This document shows positions 17,269 through 25,653 of a stretch of 64,000 bases of DNA, piece by piece (position 1 is the stretch's first letter; each line of letters opens with the position of its first letter). The DNA comes from an uncultured Anaerolineales bacterium (lineage in GTDB: Bacteria; Chloroflexota; Anaerolineae; Aggregatilineales; Aggregatilineaceae). The position numbers and the translations under genes were made by a program. Where the stretch lies: assembly GCA_937135955.1 (NCBI GenBank), contig CAKZOB010000042.1, positions 1-64,000 on the forward strand, read 5' to 3'. The notes under the pieces were generated by a model that made no database searches, had not been told where the DNA came from, and was given only the letters and a program-made list of their open reading frames with translations.

Positions 17269-17327
17269 CGCCCTGCCCCTGGTCTTCAGCGGGGCTTGCA
17301 TGGGTGGCATTGCCAGCGGGCAGGGCG
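17269..17327 (+). other. Long hairpin in the sufB-sufD gap
   Basis: CGCCCTGCCC (17269-17278) pairs perfectly with GGGCAGGGCG (17318-17327) across a 39-base loop. No T-run follows, so it is not a normal terminator. It could stabilise or segment the suf mRNA. Confidence 0.5.
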
Positions 17328-17381
17328 CTGCACCATCAACTGAAGGAAGATTGATCACTGATCACCTGGGAGAAAGTACCT

Positions 17382-18725
17382 GTGGCAACCCGCAGACGTG
17401 TTGCACGTGATTTCATCGCTCCGCCGCTCACCCGCGCCGAGGTCGAGGCGCTGAGCGCCCGTTACAACGAGCCGGATTGGCTGCGTCAGGCCCGTCTGGC
17501 TGCCTGGGAAGTGTACGAAGCGCTGCCCATGCCCACTACCCAGGACGAACCCTGGCGGCGCACCGATTACCGGCACATCAACTGGAACAGCGCGGGCGTC
17601 CTGCTTTCACCCAACGGCGGGCGTCTCGACGACATCCCCGCCGATAACCTCCGCCCGCTGCTCGGCGACCGGCAAGGGGGAATGCTCGCCTTTGTAGACG
17701 ACAAGCCGGTACACGCTGAACTGAGCGCAGAACTGGCCCGCCAGGGCGTCATCTTCACCGACCTGCACACCGCCGTCCGCGAACATGGCGACCTGGTACG
17801 CCAACATCTGATGACGCATGCCGTCACGCCACAACATGGCAAGTTCGCGGCGCTCAACGCGGCGCTGTGGACGCACGGCGTCTTCCTGTACGTGCCGCGC
17901 GGCCAGGCGGTGACCCTGCCTGCGCACAGCATCTTCTATGCCGATCGCCCTGGCGCGGTGCTGGGCCATATCCTGGTTGTGCTGGACGAAGGCGCCTCCA
18001 TTGACTATCTGCACGAGACGCTCTCGCCCACCCTCACCAGCGACGCCAGCTACATCGGCGTCATCGAGCTGATCGTCGGCCCCGGTGCGTCGTTGCGCTT
18101 CGTCAACCTGCAGGATTGGGGCCGTCACCTGTTCGAATTCAGCACGCAGCGCGCCCGCGTTGCCGCCGATGGGCAACTCGACTGGATCACCGGGCAGATG
18201 GGCGGCAAGTTGATCAAAGCCTTCATGGAGATAGACCTGGACGGGCCGGGCGCGTGGGGTCGTATGAGCGGGCTATACTTCCCGGACGGCGCTCAGTTCA
18301 TGGACCTGGACACGCAGCAAAATCACAACGCGCCGCATACCACCTCCGACCTGCTCTTCAAGGGCGTGCTCAAGGATCAGTCGCGGGCGGTGTGGCAGGG
18401 CATGATCAAGGCGCTGCCCGGCGCGCAGAAAACCGACGGCTTCCAGGCCAACCGCACCATGCTGATGAGCAAAGAGGCGCGCTCGGATAGCATCCCCGGC
18501 CTGGAGATTCAGGCCAACGACGTGCGCTGCACCCACGCTTCGGCGACGGGCTACATCGAGGAAGAAGTGCTCTTCTACCTGATGTCGCGCGGTCTGCCCC
18601 GTCCGGAAGCGGAAAAGCTGGTAGTGGATGGCTTCTTCGTGCCGGTGCTGGATCGCATCCCCTTCGAGAACGTGCGCGAGCGCATGATGGCCTATGTCGA
18701 GCGCAAGCTGCTCGGCCAGGTGTGA
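17382..18725 (+). CDS. sufD: SufD, Fe-S cluster scaffold subunit
   Basis: The 447-residue SufB/SufD-family protein starts with GTG after GGGAGAAAG. Features are the RRTDYRHINW region near residue 55, the beta-helix core (GVFLYVPRGQAVTLP), the NHNAPHTTSDLLFKGVL segment with the conserved His that SufD contributes to the SufB-SufD interface, and CTHASATGYIEEEVLFYLMSR at the end. It is SufD rather than a second SufB because of its N-terminus and position. It precedes a strong terminator at 18756-18783. Confidence 0.95.
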   Translation: MATRRRVARDFIAPPLTRAEVEALSARYNEPDWLRQARLAAWEVYEALPMPTTQDEPWRRTDYRHINWNSAGVLLSPNGGRLDDIPADNLRPLLGDRQGGMLAFVDDKPVHAELSAELARQGVIFTDLHTAVREHGDLVRQHLMTHAVTPQHGKFAALNAALWTHGVFLYVPRGQAVTLPAHSIFYADRPGAVLGHILVVLDEGASIDYLHETLSPTLTSDASYIGVIELIVGPGASLRFVNLQDWGRHLFEFSTQRARVAADGQLDWITGQMGGKLIKAFMEIDLDGPGAWGRMSGLYFPDGAQFMDLDTQQNHNAPHTTSDLLFKGVLKDQSRAVWQGMIKALPGAQKTDGFQANRTMLMSKEARSDSIPGLEIQANDVRCTHASATGYIEEEVLFYLMSRGLPRPEAEKLVVDGFFVPVLDRIPFENVRERMMAYVERKLLGQV

Positions 18726-18755
18726 CGGCTGCCGTCGGCGTGAACAGAGCGAAAG

Positions 18756-18783
18756 AACCGGGCCTGCACCTGCCCGGTTTTTT
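18756..18783 (+). terminator. Intrinsic terminator after sufD
   Basis: AACCGGGC (18756-18763) pairs with GCCCGGTT (18772-18779) over an 8-base loop, followed by an unbroken T-run to 18783. It separates sufCBD from sufSU. Confidence 0.88.
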
Positions 18784-18853
18784 CTTAATTCTTTTATGAT
18801 CTATGCCATCAATTTTCAGGCGAGAGATAACTGCCCCGCAGGCCGGGTGGCGA

Positions 18854-18859
18854 TATAAT
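18854..18859 (+). promoter_or_regulatory. -10 element upstream of sufS
   Basis: Perfect TATAAT 42 bases before the sufS ATG and 70 bases after the terminator. No clear -35. It suggests that sufS-sufU and the downstream genes have their own transcript. Confidence 0.5.
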
Positions 18860-18901
18860 TTCAACGAAGCATCAGGTCTCTGCAGGAAGCGAGCGCACAC
18901 C

Positions 18902-20158
18902 ATGACCGAACCGATCACCTATCCCCTCGACATCGCCGCGATCCGCGCCGATTTTCCCATCCTCGATCAGGAAGTGCACCCCGGTAAACGCCTGGTCTTC
19001 CTGGACTCAGCGGCGAGCAGCCAGAAGCCCCGCCAGGTTATCGAAGCTATGCGCCGCTATTACGAGCGCGATCACGCCAACGTGCACCGCGGGATTCACG
19101 CGCTCAGCGAACGGGCCACTGCCGCCTACGAAGGGGCGCGCGAGAAGGTGCGTGCCTTCATCAATGCCCGCTCTGTCCGCGAGATCATCTTCACCCGCAA
19201 CGCCACCGAGAGCATCAACCTGGTCGCCCAGAGCTGGGGCCGCGCCAACCTGCGCCCCGGCGACGTGGTGGTGCTCAGCGAAATGGAGCATCACAGCAAC
19301 ATCGTCCCCTGGCAGATTCTGGCCGAGCAGATCGGGTTCCGCCTGCGCTACATCCCCATCACCGACGACGGCCTGCTCGACCTGGACGCTTACGCCGCCC
19401 TGTTGCGCGACGAACCGGTCAAACTGGTCAGCGTGATGCACGTCAGCAACGTGCTGGGCACAGTCAATCCGGTCAGGGAGATGGCCGCGCAGGCGCACGC
19501 GGCGGGCGCGCTCTTCATGGTAGACGGAGCGCAAAGCGTGCCGCATTTGTCCGTGGACGTGCAGGCGCTCGATATGGACTTCCTGGCCTTCTCCGGGCAC
19601 AAGATGGCCGGCCCAACTGGTATCGGTGTGCTCTATGGCAAACGCGCCCTGCTGGAGGTCATGCCGCCGTTCCTGGGCGGCGGCGAGATGATCAAAAAGG
19701 TGACGCTGGAAGGCAGCACCTGGAACGACCTGCCGCACAAGTTCGAGGCGGGCACGCCCGCCATCGCCCAGGCCGTGGGCTTGGGCGCGGCAGTGGATTA
19801 CCTGAGCGCCCTAGGTATGGACAACATCCTGGCGCACGAGAAAATCGTGGTGGACTACGCGCTCGACCGCCTGAGCGAAATCCCCGGTCTGAAGGTCTAC
19901 GGCCCCGGCCCAGAACACCGCAACGGCGTCGCGGCCTTCACTCTGCAGGACGTTCACGCGCACGACATCGCCCAACTGCTCGATGCCGAAGGCGTGGCTG
20001 TGCGCGCCGGGCATCACTGTGCCATGCCCCTGCACAAACGACTGGGGGTGGTAGCCACCGCCCGCGCCAGCTTCTACGTCTACAACATGCGCGACGAAGT
20101 GGACGCCCTGGTCGAAGCGATCTACAATGCGCGCAGAGTATTTCGGCTGGGCGGCTGA
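18902..20158 (+). CDS. sufS: SufS, cysteine desulfurase
   Basis: A 418-residue group II PLP-dependent cysteine desulfurase that supplies sulfur for Fe-S assembly. The PLP lysine is in SGHKMAGPTG (Lys234), and the catalytic cysteine is in RAGHHCAMPLH (Cys373), with the short loop typical of SufS. EMEHHSNIVPW is the cofactor-stacking His region. The next gene is sufU, its usual sulfur-transfer partner in SufE-less bacteria. The ATG at 18902 is chosen because the family N-terminus (DIAAIRADFPIL) follows directly. Confidence 0.96.
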   Translation: MTEPITYPLDIAAIRADFPILDQEVHPGKRLVFLDSAASSQKPRQVIEAMRRYYERDHANVHRGIHALSERATAAYEGAREKVRAFINARSVREIIFTRNATESINLVAQSWGRANLRPGDVVVLSEMEHHSNIVPWQILAEQIGFRLRYIPITDDGLLDLDAYAALLRDEPVKLVSVMHVSNVLGTVNPVREMAAQAHAAGALFMVDGAQSVPHLSVDVQALDMDFLAFSGHKMAGPTGIGVLYGKRALLEVMPPFLGGGEMIKKVTLEGSTWNDLPHKFEAGTPAIAQAVGLGAAVDYLSALGMDNILAHEKIVVDYALDRLSEIPGLKVYGPGPEHRNGVAAFTLQDVHAHDIAQLLDAEGVAVRAGHHCAMPLHKRLGVVATARASFYVYNMRDEVDALVEAIYNARRVFRLGG

Positions 20159-20211
20159 TCTGTTGCGGTGCGCTATCCCGTAGCCGCCCCGAAACACGCG
20201 AGGGACAGTTT

Positions 20212-20610
20212 ATGGACCTCTACATGGAGAACATCATTGATCACGGGCAGCATCCCCGCAACTTCGGGGAGCCGCTCGATCCCGCCGACATTGACTACGA
20301 AGACGAGAATCCCTTCTGTGGCGATTATCTGCACCTGACCGCTCAGCTCGACGAGGAAGGGCGCATCAAAGCCGTATCGTGGCAGGGACAGGGCTGCACC
20401 ATCAGTCAGGCGTCGGCCTCGATGCTCGGCGAGGCGATCATCGGCAAGACGCTCGACGAACTGCGCGAGTTCAATCGCCAGACCATCCTGGACATGCTGG
20501 GCATTCCCCTCAGCCCCACCCGCCTGAAGTGCGCGCTGTTGTCACTGAAAGTCCTCAAGGGGGGCATCTACGGCTTGAGCGACTGGCCAACCGACGAAGG
20601 CGAGGAGTGA
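20212..20610 (+). CDS. sufU: SufU, zinc-dependent sulfurtransferase
   Basis: A 132-residue IscU-fold protein. The ligand set is Cys36 and Asp38 (NPFCGD), Cys62 (GQGCTISQAS) and Cys107 (RLKCAL). The insertion between the second and third cysteines is that of SufU, not IscU. SufU binds zinc and accepts persulfide from SufS. It follows sufS by 53 bases with GAGGGACAG as ribosome site, and the protease fusion starts 16 bases later, so they are probably one transcript. Confidence 0.95.
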   Translation: MDLYMENIIDHGQHPRNFGEPLDPADIDYEDENPFCGDYLHLTAQLDEEGRIKAVSWQGQGCTISQASASMLGEAIIGKTLDELREFNRQTILDMLGIPLSPTRLKCALLSLKVLKGGIYGLSDWPTDEGEE

Positions 20611-20626
20611 CGCCCTGAACCACACT

Positions 20627-21997
20627 ATGCAACGCCTTGTCCAGCCTCTCACTGCCGACCTGCAAGCTGCTCTTGAGCGTGCTCATCAGGAAGCGGCGCG
20701 CCGTCAAAGCGTCTATGTGGATGTCGAACATCTGCTGCTGGGGTTGCTCAGCCAGCCCAACAGCCCAGCCTGCGCTTTGTTGCGCAGCGCCCAGGCCGAC
20801 CCTGCCCTGCTCTATCAACAGGTCGCTGCCGAAGTGGGCGTGGAACGTGAGCCACCTGTCGCGCTCAAAGGCTACACGCGCTGGGCGAGCCAGGTTCTTG
20901 AACGCGCCGCGCAGGCTGCCCGTCAACTGGGGCACGGTGTGCTGGATACCCGCCATCTCCTGCTCGGCCTGATGGACGAGCGCGACGGGGTGACACAGCG
21001 GGTGTTAGCTGGTGCAGCGCTGTCCACCGCGGAAGTTCACGCCGACTTGTACCGGCAGCCCCCCGCCGCACCGATCCCCTCAGGGAAACCCTCTCCCGCT
21101 GGGACTGCGCTCTCAGAGAGCACACCAGGCCCACAACCGGAGATCGTGCTTGTCCCCACCCGGCGCAAGACAGCGCAGCCTGGCACGGGTACCGCGCGCT
21201 GGGGTCGCTGGCCCTGGCTGATCGGCGGGGTTTTGCTGCTGATCTACCTGATAGCCTTCCTGCCCGGCGGATCGCTTTTCACCTTCGTTTTCGTGCTGGT
21301 TGGCTGGATTTTTTCGGTGACGCTGCACGAATTCGCGCACGCCCTGGTTGCCTACTGGGGCGGCGACTACACGGTCAAAGACAAAGGTTATTTGTCGTTC
21401 AACCCGCTCAAATACACGCACCCCATGCTTAGCATCGGTCTGCCGCTGATCTTCCTGGCCATGGGCGGGATCGGGCTGCCGGGCGGCGCGGTGTACATCG
21501 AGCGACACCGCCTGCGCAGCAAGTGGTGGAGCGCGGCGGTCTCTGCGGCAGGCCCGCTCGCCAACCTGCTGCTGGCCGCGCTGCTCTCGCTCCCCTTCAT
21601 GCTGGGCCTGGTAGACACCGACCTGATCCGCTTCTCGATCTGGATAGGGCACACCCCACAGGGCGTTTCGCTCTGGCAGAACGCTTCTTTGTGGTCGGCC
21701 ATCGCCTTCCTGATCATGCTCCAGATGACCGCCGTCTGCTTTAACCTACTGCCCATCCCTCCCCTGGATGGCTTCGGCGTGATCGAGCCACTGCTCGATC
21801 AGCGCACACGCTGGCAGATGTTGCAGATCGGCTCCTATGGGCTGTTCCTGGTGTTTCTGGCCCTGTGGTTCGTCCCGCCCATCGCCAACGGGTTCTGGGA
21901 GATGATCTTCGACATCACGCACGCGCTCCAGATTCCCGATGATCTGGTCCGCGAGGGATTCCGCAACTTCATGTTCTGGCGCGAGCCGCCATCATAG
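20627..21997 (+). CDS. ClpN-repeat / M50 site-2 protease fusion
   Basis: The 456-residue protein joins two families rarely seen together. Residues 1 to about 140 contain two Clp-N repeats (VDVEHLLLGLLSQP and LDTRHLLLGLMDE), the adaptor and substrate-recognition module of ClpA/ClpC. A Pro-rich linker follows (140-190). From about 195 there are six or so membrane segments with the M50 zinc motif HEFAH (His234, Glu235, His238) and the distal NLLPIPPLDG (Asp381). M50 proteases cut membrane or membrane-near substrates; the Clp-N part may recruit them. The gene is embedded in the suf cluster, 16 bases after sufU and 25 before the Rieske gene. A true fusion is likely, as the frame is open throughout. 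Confidence 0.88.
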   Translation: MQRLVQPLTADLQAALERAHQEAARRQSVYVDVEHLLLGLLSQPNSPACALLRSAQADPALLYQQVAAEVGVEREPPVALKGYTRWASQVLERAAQAARQLGHGVLDTRHLLLGLMDERDGVTQRVLAGAALSTAEVHADLYRQPPAAPIPSGKPSPAGTALSESTPGPQPEIVLVPTRRKTAQPGTGTARWGRWPWLIGGVLLLIYLIAFLPGGSLFTFVFVLVGWIFSVTLHEFAHALVAYWGGDYTVKDKGYLSFNPLKYTHPMLSIGLPLIFLAMGGIGLPGGAVYIERHRLRSKWWSAAVSAAGPLANLLLAALLSLPFMLGLVDTDLIRFSIWIGHTPQGVSLWQNASLWSAIAFLIMLQMTAVCFNLLPIPPLDGFGVIEPLLDQRTRWQMLQIGSYGLFLVFLALWFVPPIANGFWEMIFDITHALQIPDDLVREGFRNFMFWREPPS

Positions 21998-22022
21998 GAA
22001 ACAGATTCGACAGGAGGGAAAC

Positions 22023-22337
22023 GTGAGCCGTTTTGTCACAGTCGCCAAGACCGCCGAACTGCCACCGGGCGCGCGCGAAGTCTTCGAAGTAGACGGGCTG
22101 TACATTGCCGTGTTCAACGTAGATGGCAGGTACTACGCCATCGAAGACCGTTGTACACACGATGATGGCCCCCTGGCCGAAGGTGACCTGGACGGCTATA
22201 CCATCATCTGTCCGCGGCACGGCGCTCGCTTCGATATCCGTGACGGGCGCGTGCTGAGTATGCCAGCGGTCATTCCGGTGCCCTGGTTCCCCGTGCGCGT
22301 CGAGGGGGACGAGATTCAGATCGGCCTGGAAGACTGA
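22023..22337 (+). CDS. Rieske [2Fe-2S] ferredoxin
   Basis: The 104-residue Rieske protein has ligands Cys44-x-His46 and Cys63-x2-His66 (RCTHDD, CPRHGARFD) and no membrane anchor, so it is a soluble ferredoxin like those serving non-haem oxygenases or, in many Gram-positive-type suf operons, Fe-S assembly. The GTG start follows CAGGAGGG. Its place after suf genes and the lack of an oxygenase gene favour an electron-transfer role in Fe-S biogenesis, but that is inference. Confidence 0.93.
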   Translation: MSRFVTVAKTAELPPGAREVFEVDGLYIAVFNVDGRYYAIEDRCTHDDGPLAEGDLDGYTIICPRHGARFDIRDGRVLSMPAVIPVPWFPVRVEGDEIQIGLED

Positions 22338-22351
22338 AAGCAGGTAAGCCC

Positions 22352-23074
22352 ATGCCCACCCTCTTCCGTTACGATACGACGCTCCTGGCCCGCTTCCCCA
22401 CCATTCGCGGCGGCGTGATTCTGGCGCGCAACCTGCGCAACGGCCCCACGCCGCCCGCCCTCGCCGCCGCCTTTGCCGCCGAGCAGCAGGCTGCCCTGGC
22501 CCGCCTGGGCGATACCCCCCTCAGCGAGGTGCCCAGCCTGGCCGCCTGGCGGCGAGCCTTCAGCGCTTTCGGTGTTGAGCCGACCAAGTACCGCAGCGCT
22601 GCCGAATCCCTGCTGCGCCGGTTGACCAAAAAGGGAGATATTCCCTCGCTAAACCTGCTGGTTGACCTGGGCAATCTGGTCAGCATCCGCTATGCCCTGC
22701 CAATCGCCGTTTTCGACCGCCGCGCCACGACCGGCACGGTGACCGTGCGCTTCGCCGCTGGTGACGAACGCTTTACCGACCTGGGCACCGACGAAGTTGT
22801 GCACCCCGACCCTGGCGAAGTGATTTTCGTGGACGAAGCGGGGCTGGTCAGTGCGCGGCGCTGGTGCTGGCGGCAGAGCGATCAGAGCGCCGCCCGCGAA
22901 GATACGACCGAAGCGCTGATCACGGTTGAGGGACATCATGCCAGCGCTGAAGACGATGTCCGCGCGGCCCTGGCCGACCTGGAAGCACTGCTCGGCGAGT
23001 ACAGCCCTGGCGTCACGCTGCACACGGCCTTGCTCTCTCCGGCGCAACCAGCTTTCGAACATGCCCTGGCGTGA
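22352..23074 (+). CDS. B3/4-domain protein
   Basis: The 240-residue protein carries the B3/4 fold of the phenylalanyl-tRNA synthetase beta subunit (about residues 55-200: WRRAFSAFGVEPTKYRSAAE, SLLRRLTKKGDIPSLN, LVDLGNLVSIRYALP). Free-standing B3/4 proteins may edit mischarged tRNA or bind free amino-acyl products; the function is not settled. It is the last gene of the suf-to-Rieske run and is convergent with the PfkB gene nine bases away. Confidence 0.88.
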   Translation: MPTLFRYDTTLLARFPTIRGGVILARNLRNGPTPPALAAAFAAEQQAALARLGDTPLSEVPSLAAWRRAFSAFGVEPTKYRSAAESLLRRLTKKGDIPSLNLLVDLGNLVSIRYALPIAVFDRRATTGTVTVRFAAGDERFTDLGTDEVVHPDPGEVIFVDEAGLVSARRWCWRQSDQSAAREDTTEALITVEGHHASAEDDVRAALADLEALLGEYSPGVTLHTALLSPAQPAFEHALA

Positions 23075-23082
23075 GGGGCGCT

Positions 23083-24003
23083 TCAGCCATCCCGCGCACC
23101 GTAGACCTCAGCGCATAGCCGTTCCAGCTCTGGGGCGGTCAGCAGACCGCCCGCTGCGCCTGTCGCCCCGATCTTGTAGGAAGCGAAGACCACCGCCTGG
23201 CGAATGGCCCGGTATGGGTCGCCTGTTTCGGCATAGACATGCACAAAGCAAGAAAACAGCGCGTCGCCCGCCCCGATGGTGTTAACGACAGGGCGCGTGT
23301 ATACCGCAGGCACCCGCTCGACGAAGTTATCGGCGCGCACGCCCAGCAACGCCCCCTGCGCCCCCAGGCCGATCACCACCACTGGCGCTGCATAGCGCCC
23401 CCACAGGCCGCGCACCCATTCCTCCGGCGAACAGGGTAGCCTCTCGTCGCTCATGAAAAGCAGCGAGGCAGCTTCCAGCCAGTCGCGGTTGTACGCATCG
23501 TCGAGGTCGGCGAGGGTATGCACGTCGGTGGCGATGGGCACCCCGCGCGCTCGCATTTGCGCCAGCATGGGCCGCGCGAAGTTGATGTTGCACAGCACCG
23601 CCAGCGACACATCCTGCGTCGCCGCCTCGAACAAGGCGGGCGGATATGGCCGTTCCTGGATGTCCTTCAGGTCAACGTAGATCGCGCGCTGCCCACTGGT
23701 GTCGTACAGGATCACCGAATGAGCCGTCTGGGCGACCTCCTGCACCACAAAAGCATCGTCGATTCCGTCGGCGCGTAGCTGCTCATAGACCATCTGCCCG
23801 GCCAGGTCGCGCCCGATCAGCGACAGGAAGCGCACCGACCGGCCCAGCCGCGTCAACGCCTTGGCCACGTTGTAGCCCACGCCGGAAATGCTCGCATTCA
23901 CTCCCCCAAAAGGGTAATGCACCGGCACATAAGGGATCGGGAAGCCATCTACCCGCAGGGTCACTTCCAGGTTGATCAGGCCAGCAACCAGGATGTGGCT
24001 CAC
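23083..24003 (-). CDS. PfkB-family carbohydrate kinase
   Basis: The 306-residue ribokinase/PfkB-fold enzyme has GGVNASISGVGYNVAKALTRLG (substrate side, near residue 32) and the catalytic NTIGAGDALFSCF motif near residue 245 with the Asp base. It phosphorylates a sugar or nucleoside; the substrate is unknown. The GTG start has GGGGAGGG upstream. It lies 75 bases downstream of the baeRF gene on the same strand, with a strong hairpin (24028-24050, GGGCCAGGG/CCCTGGCCC) between them. Confidence 0.9.
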   Translation of the reverse strand: MSHILVAGLINLEVTLRVDGFPIPYVPVHYPFGGVNASISGVGYNVAKALTRLGRSVRFLSLIGRDLAGQMVYEQLRADGIDDAFVVQEVAQTAHSVILYDTSGQRAIYVDLKDIQERPYPPALFEAATQDVSLAVLCNINFARPMLAQMRARGVPIATDVHTLADLDDAYNRDWLEAASLLFMSDERLPCSPEEWVRGLWGRYAAPVVVIGLGAQGALLGVRADNFVERVPAVYTRPVVNTIGAGDALFSCFVHVYAETGDPYRAIRQAVVFASYKIGATGAAGGLLTAPELERLCAEVYGARDG

Positions 24004-24078
24004 TATCGCCCTCCCCGGACAGCAAGTGGGCCAGGGTTTCGCCCTGGCCCCACATTCACTCCGTTTGTCTATACGACC

Positions 24079-25224
24079 TCAGTAACGGAAGATGGCCGCG
24101 ATCAACTCCCCGCCGGGCACCTTCTCCGGCTCCAGCACATAGACCGTCCCCCCATGCGCTACGGTCTGCGCAGCCGCCAGATCGATCAGGTCGTAGTCGC
24201 CGGGCTGCTGCGAAGGATGTACATGGACCTTGTGGCTGTGCGCCCGGTACACCCCCCACTTTTGCACACTGTGCGGCACAAAAAGCGTGGCAACCCGTCC
24301 CTCGAACGCTGCCCGCACGATATCCGTCAAGGTATGCGAGGCCCGCACATCACCGCGCCCGTCGAGTTCGTAATAGAGCGCAATCTGTTCGGCCTGCTCC
24401 GCGGCAAAGACAGGCCGGACAATCTCCCAGGCGCGCTGATGCAGTTCCCTGGCACTGACCATGTCCGGGTTGCCGATGATGCCCTGTTCTAGCAGATGGG
24501 AATAGCTGTTGGCCTCCCGGTAGATTGGCAGCAGGTAATCCACTCCAGCCAGCACCAGGGGCACACGCTTGTCGGCCAGGTAATCGCGCAAGCCCCGATC
24601 AACAAGCTGAAAGTAGCGCAGCAGATCGGGCTTGGCCGTTTCCTCTGGGCCACCGTGCCCGTGAAAGACTGCCGCGCCAGTCTCGCCTATCGCGCGCGCC
24701 CGCACCTGCCGCTCTGGCCGGTCGAGCTGCAACGCTTCGGCCATGCTGGTAGGCACGTCGGGCAACTCGACCTCGGCCACGCTGTCGCGCGTCCCTTCCA
24801 GCAGACGCACCTGATCCTGGCTGAGCGCCAGCACGAAGAACTGACCATCGCCACTGAACAGCGGCAACAGCGGCTTGACATAGAAACGCCGGTTCACCAC
24901 CACTATTTCATCGAAACGCAGCGGCAACCGAAAGGTGCTCAAGTGTCCCTGCCCCACAAAGACCGCCAGACCATCCCCCTGTTCACGCCAGAACCCCGCA
25001 TCATCGAGCAGGGCTGTAGCTGGCCCCAATAAACGTTCTACATCGGGGACGCGCATTTGCACGGCCTGCAAAGATTCTTCGGCACGGCGAAGTAAATTTC
25101 TGAACCGGATCGTGTTCTGCTGCACCTCCGCCCCCGCGCGCACGGCGGGCATGTACAAAGAGACGCACCATTCCCCTTCCACATCGATCAGTTCGGCCAG
25201 ATCACTTCGGGTCAACGAGTCCAT
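24079..25224 (-). CDS. Bacterial archaeo-eukaryotic release-factor-family (baeRF) protein
   Basis: The 381-residue protein matches the baeRF type: LTRSDLAELIDVEGEWCVSLYMP at the start, a central FFVLALSQDQVRLLEG strand run, and a C-terminal eL30/eRF1 domain-3-like part ending in VAHGGTVYVLEPEKVPGG. The family resembles eRF1 and ribosome-rescue proteins and may act in translation quality control or hibernation; no role is proven. The start has GGAAAGGAG upstream with a TATATA at 25241-25246. A hairpin separates it from pfkB. Confidence 0.82.
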   Translation of the reverse strand: MDSLTRSDLAELIDVEGEWCVSLYMPAVRAGAEVQQNTIRFRNLLRRAEESLQAVQMRVPDVERLLGPATALLDDAGFWREQGDGLAVFVGQGHLSTFRLPLRFDEIVVVNRRFYVKPLLPLFSGDGQFFVLALSQDQVRLLEGTRDSVAEVELPDVPTSMAEALQLDRPERQVRARAIGETGAAVFHGHGGPEETAKPDLLRYFQLVDRGLRDYLADKRVPLVLAGVDYLLPIYREANSYSHLLEQGIIGNPDMVSARELHQRAWEIVRPVFAAEQAEQIALYYELDGRGDVRASHTLTDIVRAAFEGRVATLFVPHSVQKWGVYRAHSHKVHVHPSQQPGDYDLIDLAAAQTVAHGGTVYVLEPEKVPGGELIAAIFRY

Positions 25225-25289
25225 AGTAAACTCCTTTCCTTATATAAAGCTTAGTGGAGTTTTTCAGGCCACGCCACTGATCAGGAGAG

Positions 25290-25552
25290 TGCATTTCACA
25301 AAAGGTCATGGTCGGCTGAGAATGCATCAGACCTGATTTGAGGGATGCGTGCAAAAGGTGACAGGCTGTTTGCTGCACTTTGGTTTACCTCACCCCCGCC
25401 TCGCTACGCTCGGCTTGCCCCTTCCCCGCGTCGGGGAGGGGGCAGCGAGGCGCGCAAGCGCCGAGCGGGGGTGAGGTAAACGTCTCCGCACCGGCCATAG
25501 CGCTGAAAACCTTCGCTCGCACTCGTGAACTAACCTGAAATACACCCCTGAT
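25290..25552. repeat. Intergenic repeat, family 1, copy D
   Basis: In the gap 25225-25653. It has the most complete structure: the GGTCGGCTGAGAATGCATCA block, then CCTCACCCCC (25388-25397) facing GGGGGTGAGG (25467-25476), then GTCTCCGCACCGG and the CTTCGCTCGCACT tail. No gene seen in the gap. Confidence 0.8.
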
Positions 25553-25653
25553 CAGCTGCGCAGAATCATTCTGCCCACCCGCGAGAGCGAGAAAGGGGAT
25601 AAGATGAGGCCGGCCAGGTTGGCAGGTCCTGGCGCTAGACATACCCTGCACTT

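Noticed and set aside
24028-24050. GGGCCAGGG/CCCTGGCCC hairpin as a terminator after the baeRF gene
   Set aside because: The stem is perfect but no T-run follows on the minus strand; kept only as a note in the neighbouring gene entry.
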